Shown here: in pieces, positions 8,390 to 15,877 of the stretch
Layout of the letters: each line of letters starts with the position of its first letter
Numbering within the stretch: the first letter of the stretch is position 1
DNA from: an uncultured Ruminococcus sp.
GTDB taxonomy: Bacteria > Bacillota > Clostridia > Oscillospirales > CAG-272
Direction of reading: 5' to 3'
DNA length: 38,492 bases
NCBI GenBank assembly: GCA_900551005.1
Contig: URUL01000009.1
Coordinates: 1-38,492 of the forward strand
The notes under the pieces: generated by a model
Seen by the model: the letters and a program-made list of their open reading frames with translations, nothing else
Told to the model about the DNA's origin: nothing
Databases searched by the model: none
Position numbers and translations under genes: made by a program

Positions 8390-8420
8390 ATGGACAGTTG
8401 CGGATGTACTTCAGAAAAGA

Positions 8421-8465
8421 TTAGATGTCTAAAAAGCTTGTAGTTAAAGCTTTTTAGACATCTAA
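8421..8465 (-). terminator. Large perfect hairpin terminating the resistance operon
   Basis: Perfect 19-bp arms (8421-8439 and 8447-8465) around a 7-nt loop, lying 10 nt after the aph(3')-IIIa stop codon. Each arm contains a run of A or T giving the needed U tract. The same hairpin is the known 3' flank of this gene in Gram-positive resistance clusters. Confidence 0.85.
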
Positions 8466-8474
8466 ATCTAGGTA

Positions 8475-9269
8475 CTAAAACAATTCATCCAGTAAAATAT
8501 AATATTTTATTTTCTCCCAATCAGGCTTGATCCCCAGTAAGTCAAAAAATAGCTCGACATACTGTTCTTCCCCGATATCCTCCCTGATCGACCGGACGCA
8601 GAAGGCAATGTCATACCACTTGTCCGCCCTGCCGCTTCTCCCAAGATCAATAAAGCCACTTACTTTGCCATCTTTCACAAAGATGTTGCTGTCTCCCAGG
8701 TCGCCGTGGGAAAAGACAAGTTCCTCTTCGGGCTTTTCCGTCTTTAAAAAATCATACAGCTCGCGCGGATCTTTAAATGGAGTGTCTTCTTCCCAGTTTT
8801 CGCAATCCACATCGGCCAGATCGTTATTCAGTAAGTAATCCAATTCGGCTAAGCGGCTGTCTAAGCTATTCGTATAGGGACAATCCGATATGTCGATGGA
8901 GTGAAAGAGCCTGATGCACTCCGCATACAGCTCGATAATCTTTTCAGGGCTTTGTTCATCTTCATACTCTTCCGAGCAAAGGACGCCATCGGCCTCACTC
9001 ATGAGCAGATTGCTCCAGCCATCATGCCGTTCAAAGTGCAGGACCTTTGGAACAGGCAGCTTTCCTTCCAGCCATAGCATCATGTCCTTTTCCCGTTCCA
9101 CATCATAGGTGGTCCCTTTATACCGGCTGTCCGTCATTTTTAAATATAGGTTTTCATTTTCTCCCACCAGCTTATATACCTTAGCAGGAGACATTCCTTC
9201 CGTATCTTTTACGCAGCGGTATTTTTCGATCAGTTTTTTCAATTCCGGTGATATTCTCATTTTAGCCAT
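8475..9269 (-). CDS. aph(3')-IIIa: Aminoglycoside 3'-phosphotransferase APH(3')-IIIa
   Basis: A cytoplasmic kinase that phosphorylates the 3'-hydroxyl of kanamycin, neomycin and related aminoglycosides using ATP. The 264-residue length and sequence are those of the classical enterococcal/staphylococcal enzyme (MAKMRISPELKKLIEKYRCV at the N-terminus). The catalytic loop HGDLGDSNIF holds the catalytic aspartate (D190 in this family) and the metal-binding asparagine, followed by IDLGR with the second metal ligand. A strong AGGAAGGA ribosome site precedes the ATG. It is the last gene of the resistance operon, after sat4, and ends in a large hairpin. No frameshift or missing residue is seen, so it should be functional. 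Confidence 0.98.
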   Translation of the reverse strand: MAKMRISPELKKLIEKYRCVKDTEGMSPAKVYKLVGENENLYLKMTDSRYKGTTYDVEREKDMMLWLEGKLPVPKVLHFERHDGWSNLLMSEADGVLCSEEYEDEQSPEKIIELYAECIRLFHSIDISDCPYTNSLDSRLAELDYLLNNDLADVDCENWEEDTPFKDPRELYDFLKTEKPEEELVFSHGDLGDSNIFVKDGKVSGFIDLGRSGRADKWYDIAFCVRSIREDIGEEQYVELFFDLLGIKPDWEKIKYYILLDELF

Positions 9270-9361
9270 TTATTATTTCCTTCCTCTTTTCTACAGTATT
9301 TAAAGATACCCCAAGAAGCTAATTATAACAAGACGAACTCCAATTCACTGTTCCTTGCATT

Positions 9362-9904
9362 CTAAAACCTTAAATACCAGAAAACAGCTTTTTCAAAGTT
9401 GTTTTCAAAGTTGGCGTATAACATAGTATCGACGGAGCCGATTTTGAAACCACAATTATGATAGAATTTACAAGCTATAAGGTTATTGTCCTGGGTTTCA
9501 AGCATTAGTCCATGCAAGTTTTTATGCTTTGCCCATTCTATAGATATATTGATAAGCGCGCTGCCTATGCCTTGCCCCCTGAAATCCTTACATACGGCGA
9601 TATCTTCTATATAAGCGTACCGGTTCCAATTTTTTCGCAGTTTAACTTTTCCGACGCATTTATCGTCTTGGTAGTAAAGATATATTATCTTATCAGTATT
9701 GTCAATATATTCAAGGCAATCTGCCTCCTCATCCTCTTCATCCTCTTCGTCTTGGTAGCTTTTTAAATATGGCGCTTCATAGAGTAATTCTGTAAAGGTC
9801 CAATTCTCGTTTTCATACCTCGGTATAATCTTACCTATCACCTCAAATGGTTCGCTGGGTTTATCGATATCTTTCAGGTGCCCTGCTTTCATTTCTGTAA
9901 TCAC
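9362..9904 (-). CDS. sat4: Streptothricin N-acetyltransferase SAT-4
   Basis: A GNAT-fold enzyme of 180 residues that acetylates streptothricin (nourseothricin) with acetyl-CoA. The acetyl-CoA-binding motif A is DFRGQGIGSAL at residues 107-117, and a strongly acidic stretch (DEEDEEDEEAD) lies just after residue 50. Length and sequence match the SAT-4 of the aadE-sat4-aphA-3 cluster. Its ATG overlaps the stop of the streptomycin gene by 4 nt (ATGA), so translation is coupled. The gene appears intact. Confidence 0.96.
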   Translation of the reverse strand: MITEMKAGHLKDIDKPSEPFEVIGKIIPRYENENWTFTELLYEAPYLKSYQDEEDEEDEEADCLEYIDNTDKIIYLYYQDDKCVGKVKLRKNWNRYAYIEDIAVCKDFRGQGIGSALINISIEWAKHKNLHGLMLETQDNNLIACKFYHNCGFKIGSVDTMLYANFENNFEKAVFWYLRF

Positions 9905-10809
9905 TGTTCCCGCCTCTCTTCTATATCAGCGGCATATGTGCTATCCAGGCAGCCGGTTTTACCAGTGTATTTTTTATACATGTCCCTGGTATATTTTGTT
10001 ATATTCCTATCATACTCCGGATAGGCATAATGAAGCCTTTCCGCCACCTCACCGGATACCGCCCTGAACAATTGATGGCATAGAAATAATGCTTCCCATA
10101 TGTTTTCATAGGAATCCATCCGGTAGGTGGACAAAAGTTTCTCCCACAAATCCTCGGATATATACCTTTCAATAAACTTATAGTTCTTGCCTACACTTAA
10201 TTTAAAGCCTGTTTCGATGCCGACCTTCCATGATATCATTCTCAGCAGCTCATGGCGAACAATCTGATTAAAATGATCAATAGCAAATAAAATTTCCTTA
10301 CGGCACAATCCTTTAATAACATAAGGTGTTACATTCCAAAATTCATTACAGCAATCATCATACTCCCTTGCGCTTGGCTTTCTTACATGATAATCTATAT
10401 CAGTCGGAACTATGTCCCTTTTAATTCTACAATCTTTATCAATTAGAACCTTTATTAATTTATCGCCCTTTAGGTAATTATCTAACTCTTCCAAGGGCAA
10501 TAAGGTAAGATCAATTTTATTGTAATCATCAAATAGCATAAGATAGGAAAATCCCTTTTCTTCAGGTGGGAATAATTCCATATCCTCCGGCTTTTGCATC
10601 ATTATTATATTCCCAAATTGATTAAGCCAGTCATCATTAGATATAAACGGTTCTATATCACTTACAAAATATGTAATATCATAATCCTGAAATTCATCTT
10701 TAGGTATATTAATATTTGCGCGTGACCCCTCAAGGGTCACAATTCGAATACGTTCATCCTGTTCTGCTAAAGAAAGTACTAAATCCATCATTTCTTTTTC
10801 TGATCTCAT
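9901..10809 (-). CDS. ant(6)-Ia: Aminoglycoside 6-nucleotidyltransferase ANT(6)-Ia (AadE), streptomycin resistance
   Basis: The enzyme adenylates streptomycin at the 6-hydroxyl. It is 302 residues long, the full length of the family. The nucleotidyltransferase signature is GSR at residues 28-30 followed by D-x-D at 42-44 (DYDITYF), which bind nucleotide and metal. The C-terminal helical half carries KGLCRKEILFAIDHFNQIVR, typical of the family. It overlaps sat4 by 4 nt and follows the methyltransferase by 32 nt in one minus-strand operon. It appears intact. Base composition is clearly more A+T-rich than the neighbouring chromosomal genes, in keeping with recent transfer. Confidence 0.96.
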   Translation of the reverse strand: MRSEKEMMDLVLSLAEQDERIRIVTLEGSRANINIPKDEFQDYDITYFVSDIEPFISNDDWLNQFGNIIMMQKPEDMELFPPEEKGFSYLMLFDDYNKIDLTLLPLEELDNYLKGDKLIKVLIDKDCRIKRDIVPTDIDYHVRKPSAREYDDCCNEFWNVTPYVIKGLCRKEILFAIDHFNQIVRHELLRMISWKVGIETGFKLSVGKNYKFIERYISEDLWEKLLSTYRMDSYENIWEALFLCHQLFRAVSGEVAERLHYAYPEYDRNITKYTRDMYKKYTGKTGCLDSTYAADIEERREQ

Positions 10810-10841
10810 TTACATACTCCTCGTTTATTTTTTCTATATTA

Positions 10842-11576
10842 TTACATCTTCTTTTTTGCCGATACAATCAGCATCATTGGGCGTCGCATTTCATCCGCCA
10901 TCCCCGGAATATCCATCATGTTCTCTGGCGGCTGTGGCTCCACAATCTGATTTATTATAAAACTATTTGAAAGCAGTGTATTTAGATATGTGGTCAGTGT
11001 TCTATGATATTTTGTAACCTTTTCTTCCAAAAACATAGCTGTCCGTTTGCCCTCATAATAATAATTGTCCACCGGGAAATGCAGTATTTCTCCTTTTTCG
11101 TTATAATACCAGTCTTGTGTTCCATGAGCAGTAAAAACAGGATGTTCAACTGTAAAAACTAAATTGCCACCAGCCTTCAGCATCCTATATATCTTTTTTA
11201 TTAAATTCTCATAGTCTGCTACATAATGAAACGCAAGCGAACTTAGTATTACATCAAAGCTCTCCTCTGGGAAATCCACATCTTCTATGGCACAGCATTC
11301 ATATTCAATCTGTGGAAAATGGGTTTTTCCTTTTGCTACTTCGAGCATTTTATGAGAAATATCAACACCTACTACAGAGGAAGCACCGTTTTCCATCGCA
11401 TATATACAGTGCCATCCATAGCCGCATCCTAAATCAAGCACACGCTTACCCTTAAAATCAGGTAGCATCTTTTTCAAAGTCTCCCATTCTTCCGCACCAG
11501 CCAGTCCTTTCTGCGAGCGACTCATTTGACTGTATTTTTGAAAAAATATATTATCATCATATTTGTTTTCTTTCAT
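10842..11576 (-). CDS. Class I SAM-dependent methyltransferase of the resistance cluster
   Basis: A 244-residue protein with the Rossmann-like methyltransferase fold. Motif I is RVLDLGCGYGWHC at about residues 45-57, followed by an acidic residue at the end of strand 2 (VVGVDIS) and a motif IV-like LSSLAFHYVADYENL. The fold and S-adenosylmethionine binding are secure; the substrate is not known. The ATG has GAGGAG 7 nt upstream and lies inside the last codons of the nucleotidyltransferase gene (20-nt overlap), so the two are coupled. The same gene is often carried just ahead of aadE in Gram-positive resistance clusters. Its presence in the operon suggests, but does not prove, a drug- or ribosome-related role. 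Confidence 0.85.
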   Translation of the reverse strand: MKENKYDDNIFFQKYSQMSRSQKGLAGAEEWETLKKMLPDFKGKRVLDLGCGYGWHCIYAMENGASSVVGVDISHKMLEVAKGKTHFPQIEYECCAIEDVDFPEESFDVILSSLAFHYVADYENLIKKIYRMLKAGGNLVFTVEHPVFTAHGTQDWYYNEKGEILHFPVDNYYYEGKRTAMFLEEKVTKYHRTLTTYLNTLLSNSFIINQIVEPQPPENMMDIPGMADEMRRPMMLIVSAKKKM

Positions 11577-12426
11577 CTGAACTCTCCTCGTTTAAAAAGT
11601 TATTTATCTCCGATACAATTTCATTCACTTCATTATAAAGCTTCTCGGTCATGTCGTAGCATTCAAAAAGTGAGATACCGAGTACTTCAAAAATATGATT
11701 TACCTTCTCGGTATATTTTTCAGGTTTATGTTCAAAAGTTTCAAGCAGTTTTATAGCTTTCTTTTCGTTGATACAATAAGCATTATTACATGCAAATAAC
11801 ACTTGATTTAAACATGAAACTATACGAAAAACATGACCCGCAATATAATATTTATCGTCTGTTCCCGAATTTGCTTTTACAAACATTAAAGAGAACCCTG
11901 CTTCAAACATAAAAAAGTTAACTAAACTTTTCTGCAAAGCATTGGGATAAGTTTCTGCCTGTTTTTTTAATTCGCATAAGCTTTCATTCTTAGCATATAG
12001 TATTTTGCTAATCGCTAATTCTCCTCGATACATTGCACTAATATAACCATGGGGATGCCCAGTCTGATAATTGGCAGTAACAATTCCGTGCTCTGTATCT
12101 TTCATTATTTGTTCCACACGTTTAATATCACGTAAAATTAAATCCACATGATACCCGTTTATGACTAACCATCCGCCGCCATTAATCCAATCACCCCATG
12201 CTCCGGGAGGTACAACAAGGTTATTTCTATGCTCATCATCCAGCTTTGTAGCGAATTGATTAATAGTATTTATGTCAAATGATTCTGAATTGTAATAGAT
12301 GCCGATATCTATATCCGAATCCTCTGTATGGGTGCCCCTTGCACGTGAACCACCTAAAACAATACCTTCTATATAAGACAGAGAGGATAATTTCTCTGCT
12401 ACTGATTTAATAATATTATCTACCAT
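11557..12426 (-). CDS. Nucleotidyltransferase-domain protein of the resistance cluster
   Basis: A 289-residue protein with an N-terminal pol-beta-type nucleotidyltransferase domain: GGSRARG with GSR at residues 26-28, then DSDIDIG with the metal-binding aspartates at 38 and 40. The C-terminal ~150 residues are helical, as in aminoglycoside nucleotidyltransferases. It is related in plan to ANT enzymes but is not one of the classes I can name, so the substrate is open; streptomycin- or spectinomycin-like drugs are possible. The ATG at 12426 is chosen over an upstream ATG because AAGGAG lies 8 nt before it. It is the second gene of the operon and overlaps the methyltransferase. Confidence 0.8.
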   Translation of the reverse strand: MVDNIIKSVAEKLSSLSYIEGIVLGGSRARGTHTEDSDIDIGIYYNSESFDINTINQFATKLDDEHRNNLVVPPGAWGDWINGGGWLVINGYHVDLILRDIKRVEQIMKDTEHGIVTANYQTGHPHGYISAMYRGELAISKILYAKNESLCELKKQAETYPNALQKSLVNFFMFEAGFSLMFVKANSGTDDKYYIAGHVFRIVSCLNQVLFACNNAYCINEKKAIKLLETFEHKPEKYTEKVNHIFEVLGISLFECYDMTEKLYNEVNEIVSEINNFLNEESSDERKQI

Positions 12427-12528
12427 CAAGCATGCTCCTTTTATCGATTCACTGCTGTAAAAATTCCAAGCCAAATCTTTTGATTCTACTCAACATATTT
12501 ATAATTTTTTTAATTTCACAAAAGATAG

Positions 12529-12774
12529 TTAAAACTTATCAATTGTCTTTTTATACCTCTGCTGATTAGATGAAGTCTTTTCAATAGCCTTTAAATTACC
12601 ATTCATTTTGCTAACATGGTTTAAAAATAACGTTCCAAGCAGAAGTCGATCCTTTCTGGGTATCCTATTCCCCACATATCCCTTGAATAAATCTTTAACA
12701 AGAAAAACTTCGCCATCATTTAGATTTTCAGTTTCTCTAATAGCTTCTTCCAATAGCTCATTTACATCAATCAT
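12529..12774 (-). CDS. DUF1413-like small protein, first gene of the resistance operon
   Basis: An 81-residue protein (starting MIDVNELLEEAIRE) resembling the DUF1413 family through GEVFLVKDLFKGY, RIPRKDRLLLGTLF and the basic C-terminus. The family has no proven function; the length and basic patches would allow nucleic-acid binding or a regulatory role. The ATG at 12774 is chosen because AAGGAG lies 8 nt upstream; the GTG three codons earlier would overlap that site. It sits directly downstream of a strong promoter that contains a perfect palindrome, so it could be an autoregulator of the operon. That role is speculation. Confidence 0.65.
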   Translation of the reverse strand: MIDVNELLEEAIRETENLNDGEVFLVKDLFKGYVGNRIPRKDRLLLGTLFLNHVSKMNGNLKAIEKTSSNQQRYKKTIDKF

Positions 12775-12792
12775 GTTGTCCACTCCTTATTA

Positions 12793-12826
12793 ATAATAAT
12801 ATCAACAACATTGTTGATATTATTAT
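12793..12826. promoter_or_regulatory. Operator-like perfect palindrome at the start of the resistance operon
   Basis: Two perfect 16-bp arms (12793-12808 and 12811-12826) flank a CA centre, core ATCAACAACATTGTTGAT. The right arm overlaps the -10 box of the operon promoter and the left arm covers the expected transcription start, the classical position of a repressor site. Confidence 0.65.
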
Positions 12827-12850
12827 ACGTATATTCACAGTCAAAGTCAA
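12822..12850 (-). promoter_or_regulatory. Main promoter of the resistance operon
   Basis: On the minus strand TTGACT (12845-12850) and a consensus TATAAT (12822-12827) are separated by exactly 17 nt. A second TTGACT copy lies directly next to the first at 12839-12844. Six downstream genes are close or overlapping, so this promoter probably drives all of them. Confidence 0.85.
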
Positions 12851-12917
12851 TCCGTAAATAAGAAAAGCCACCAATCAAGGAAGTAACACCTCTCATTTGG
12901 TCGCCATTTCTGATATC

Positions 12918-13369
12918 CTATATCTCAATATCTATTTCAACACCTGATTTAAATTCAACAGTGAGCTTATCATCAAATACCGTAACTTTTTCAATAAGCC
13001 GCCTTACTAATTGCTCATCATATTCCTCCAACTCGCAGGATTGTTCATTTAAGAAATCAGTCATTTCAGCGATTCGTTGCCTTTTTCCTTCACGCTCTGC
13101 ATTCTCTGCAAGTGCATTTTGCTTCAATTCTCGAAGGCGGTAAATTTCATCAGCCACATCTTCATAGTCATTCTTGGACTTTGCTTGTATAAGAAGCTGT
13201 TGTTGTAATTCTTCCAATTTGCCATCAATATCATCGGTGGCATTATCATTTTCTTCATTAAATACAGTAGCTATGTTTTTCTGCAAGGTTGAGAGGAAGG
13301 GTTCTTTGTTAGCCAAAAGCTCGTTAATAGCCTTGACCACTGCTGTCTGCAATGTTTCCTCGTTTATGG
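12918..13369 (-). pseudogene. Serine recombinase remnant 2 (C-terminal part)
   Basis: The C-terminal ~150 residues of a large serine recombinase. From about 13369 (TINEETLQTAVVKAINELL) the frame runs through a long coiled coil (about residues 40-110, rich in E, K, Q and L) and ends in LIEKVTVFDDKLTVEFKSGV, a tail typical of the family. The catalytic resolvase domain and the zinc-ribbon region are missing; the homology ends abruptly at a plus-strand gene fragment. The sequence differs from remnant 1, so two separate recombinases contributed to the island. It lies directly upstream of the resistance operon promoter. Confidence 0.75.
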
Positions 13370-13846
13370 TATGAGGAAGTCATGAATGGTCATTCGAAGA
13401 TCAGGAATAAAGGCATTGCCAATATATTCAGTCAGATGGGACTTGTAGAGGCATGGGGAAGCGGAATAAAAAGAATCCTTAATGCTGCAGAAGAGTATGG
13501 ACTTCCAAAGCCGAGATTTCAGGAATTTGATAATATGTTTCGGGTAGAGTTGTTCCGAGTCAATCCAATAACTGACCAAGCTAACCAAGCTACTAACCAA
13601 GCTAACCAAGATTTAGAGAGATTAGACCAAGTGGAAGATGAAAATGTACTGAGTGAGAAAGAAACAGAAATTCTGAATCTTGTACGTATGCAACCTTCAA
13701 TCACGCAGAAAGAAATGGCTAATGCGTTAGATTGGAATCTTGCTAGTGTGAAGTATTATATAACCAAATTGAAGGAAAAGAATTATCTGAAGAGGCAGGG
13801 AAGTAGCCAAAAAGGGAAATGGGTGATATTAACAAAACGAGATTGA
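13370..13846 (+). pseudogene. C-terminal remnant of an AlbA/ATPase-domain transcriptional regulator
   Basis: The frame opens with YEEVMNGHSKIRNKGIANIF and continues SQMGLVEAWGSGIKRILNAA, matching the HATPase_c_4-like end of Schlafen/AlbA_2-type putative DNA-binding ATPases. A Gln/Asn-rich linker (TDQANQATNQANQDLE) and a winged-helix domain follow (about residues 100-164, TQKEMANALDWNLASVKYYI). The N-terminal AlbA_2 domain (some 200 or more residues) is missing. The first six codons before the homology come from the recombinase remnant on the other strand, which marks the fusion point. The product, if made, would be a short winged-helix DNA-binding protein. Confidence 0.7.
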
Positions 13847-13871
13847 CACTTGTATCAATTCGTGTTAAACT
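13843..13871 (+). promoter_or_regulatory. Promoter for the small ribbon-helix-helix-like gene
   Basis: TTGACA (13843-13848) and TAAACT (13866-13871) are separated by 17 nt, starting right at the stop codon of the preceding fragment and 25 nt before the ATG of the small gene. Confidence 0.7.
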
Positions 13872-13895
13872 ATGAAATGTAAGGAGGAGAGAAAG

Positions 13896-14075
13896 ATGCC
13901 TAGAAAACCATCATTAGACGGCAAAGATTCTAGTCTGAGAATTAGGATGTCACCAGAGCAAAAAGAAAAGCTAGTATCTTATGCAGAGAGACATTATCAG
14001 ACTATGAGTAATGTAATATTCCAGGCGTTGGACATTCTTTACGCAAGAGAAGAACAACAAAATAATAAAGAGTAA
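13896..14075 (+). CDS. Small ribbon-helix-helix-like protein
   Basis: A 59-residue basic protein starting MPRKPSLDGKDSSLRIRMSP. A short beta strand (SLRIRMS) followed by two helices (EQKEKLVSYAERH, TMSNVIFQALDIL) is the plan of ribbon-helix-helix DNA-binding proteins of the Arc/CopG type, common on mobile elements as repressors or relaxosome partners. The ATG at 13896 is chosen because AAGGAGG lies 8 nt upstream; an earlier in-frame ATG overlaps that site. It has its own promoter. It could bind one of the palindromes in this island, but no pairing can be shown from the sequence. Confidence 0.65.
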   Translation: MPRKPSLDGKDSSLRIRMSPEQKEKLVSYAERHYQTMSNVIFQALDILYAREEQQNNKE

Positions 14076-14111
14076 AATGGAGTTATTTTGGAGTTTATTT
14101 CTTCATAAGCG

Positions 14112-15602
14112 GTGCGAAAAACACAAAAACAGAACGCACGTTCGAAATATAAACCTCTAATAACAGCCTTTGCGTGTCATGAAACGCAGTCCGCAAAGGA
14201 GACTGTATATTTTGCAAATCCCGGTCCGGACGGCAAATTTAACCCGGATTACTATTTTCACTGGGCAGATTACAATAACGAGCCGATAAATGAGTGGGAT
14301 AAGGTGGCTTCAACACTGCTTTCCATTCCTATGGCTCATCAGTTAATCGGCTTCTATACTGTTGCTGATGATTCTGATGGCGTACTCAAGGTTATGCGAA
14401 GCTATCAGTATTTTGCGGCAAGTGCTATTTCCGACAAGGTTTCCAAAACTAAGTGGGAAGCCGGAAATCAGCTTGGCGGTTATGTATGGCATACTACCGG
14501 TTCGGGCAAAACAATGACCAGTTTCAAGTCTGCTCAGTTAATCGCCAGCTCCAAAGACGCTGATAAGGTAATCTTTTTGATGGATAGGATTGAGCTGGGA
14601 ACACAGTCGCTTAAAGAATATCGTGGGTTTGCCGATGAAAACGAGTCTGTTCAGGCGACGGAAAATACAGGGGTGCTAATAACAAAACTAAAAAGCACCG
14701 ACCCTGCCGATACGCTTATTGTTACATCTATTCAGAAGATGAGCAATATCAAAGATGAAGCAGGTGGACTGAAAGCAAGTGACATCGAATACATAAATGG
14801 AAAGCGAATTGTATTTATCGTTGATGAAGCTCATCGCTCCACTTTTGGGGATATGTTAATCACAATAAAGACTACATTCCCAAAAGCAATTTTCTTTGGT
14901 TTTACAGGAACGCCAATTCAAGATGAAAACCAAAAGAAAAAGAACACAACAACCACAGTGTTCGGAAATGAACTTCACAGATACAGTATCGCAGACGGAA
15001 TCCGTGATAAAAATGTGCTTGGCTTTGACCCATATAAGGTGTTGACTTTTAAGGATAAAGATGTGCGAAAGGTTGTCGCATTGGAAAAGGCGAAAGCACA
15101 AACTGAGGAAGAAGCGATTTCTGACCCGATAAAAAGCAAGGTGTACTATAAATATATGGATGCCGGTCAGGTTGGAATGGTAGGACATTTTGACAGCAAA
15201 GGAGACTATATCAAGGGTATTGAAGATTATATTCCTAATGTTCAATATCAAACCGAAGAACATACTACTACCGTTGTAAAGGATATATTGGAAAACTGGG
15301 TAACTTTGAGCCATAACAGTAAGTTCCACGCAATTTTCGCTACAAGCAGCATACCGGAAGCCATCAATTACTATCGTATGATAAAGGAAATGAAGCCTGA
15401 ATTGAAGGTTACGGCTTTATTTGACCCGAACATCGACAATGGCGGCGGCGTTGCATTTAAGGAAGCCGGTCTCGTTGAGATAATAGAGGACTATAACGAA
15501 AGATATGGTCAGGACTTTACCATTCCGACATTCGCTAATACAAACACTCTGGTTCAGTGTGAAGCTAATAATGTATATATTATCAATATTTTCAGGTCTT
15601 AG
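14112..15602 (+). pseudogene. hsdR remnant: helicase part of a type I restriction endonuclease
   Basis: The 496-codon frame covers the middle of an HsdR subunit. Homology begins near residue 30 (YFANPGPDGKFNPDYYFHWA). The Walker A motif is TTGSGKT at about 128-134, DEAH at about 238-241, and FTGTPIQD follows; the motor then continues to GQDFTIPTFA near residue 480, where HsdR sequence stops. Normal HsdR proteins have roughly 1000 residues. The N-terminal nuclease domain, the second half of the second motor domain and the C-terminal helical domain are all missing. The last ~16 codons are foreign. It cannot cut DNA. It probably came from the same kind of restriction locus as the hsdS remnant. 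Confidence 0.85.
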
Positions 15603-15615
15603 GGTGTCACCCTAA
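15599..15615. repeat. 17-bp perfect palindrome at the end of the hsdR remnant
   Basis: TTAGGGTGTCACCCTAA, 8-bp arms around a single T, contains the stop codon of the hsdR remnant frame. It lies about 60 nt after the point where hsdR homology ends. It could be an element end or a protein-binding site; no partner copy is seen in the window. Confidence 0.5.
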
Positions 15616-15828
15616 CGAGGTATTTGGGAGTGGGCTGCCAAAATACACTGCCGCTGAAAGCACGAGCGACAGCACCGTTTTGGACAACCTGTCCATAAAT
15701 GGTCTGCTCGCTCAGTATGTGCAGAAGGCGGGCAGATTACCGTTTGGCTATCCAACCGGTCTGCTCGCTAAGATTGTACATACCTTTTTATCTGTTGCGG
15801 TATTGACATTCAAAAGTAAATATCAAAC
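15616..15828 (+). other. Unassigned stretch with an open plus-strand frame and a 12-bp direct repeat
   Basis: No gene is recognised here. A plus-strand frame is open from before 15600 to 15919 (TTG at 15680, LDNLSINGLLAQYVQKAGRL and following) but lacks a convincing ribosome site and runs into the antisense of the lipoprotein gene. The 12-mer GGTCTGCTCGCT occurs twice, at 15701-15712 and 15758-15769. The stretch is less A+T-rich than its surroundings, which suggests a separate origin, possibly the eroded end of another mobile element. Confidence 0.35.
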
Positions 15829-15872
15829 AAAAAATAAGCACGGACAACAGAGTGTTTCTGCAATCTGTGCTC
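15829..15872 (-). terminator. Terminator of the tnpV-lipoprotein pair
   Basis: On the minus strand, 5 nt after the lipoprotein stop codon, AGCACAGA pairs with TCCGTGCT (one mismatch), with an inner CAG/CTG stem, followed by a U-rich tract (TATTTTTTG). Confidence 0.7.
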
Positions 15873-15877
15873 AATTT

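Noticed and set aside
15602..15700. Minus-strand frame starting MDRLSKTVLSLVLSAAVYFG, resembling a signal peptide
   Set aside because: Only about 33 codons with no mature domain after it and no ribosome site; the hydrophobic run is probably chance.
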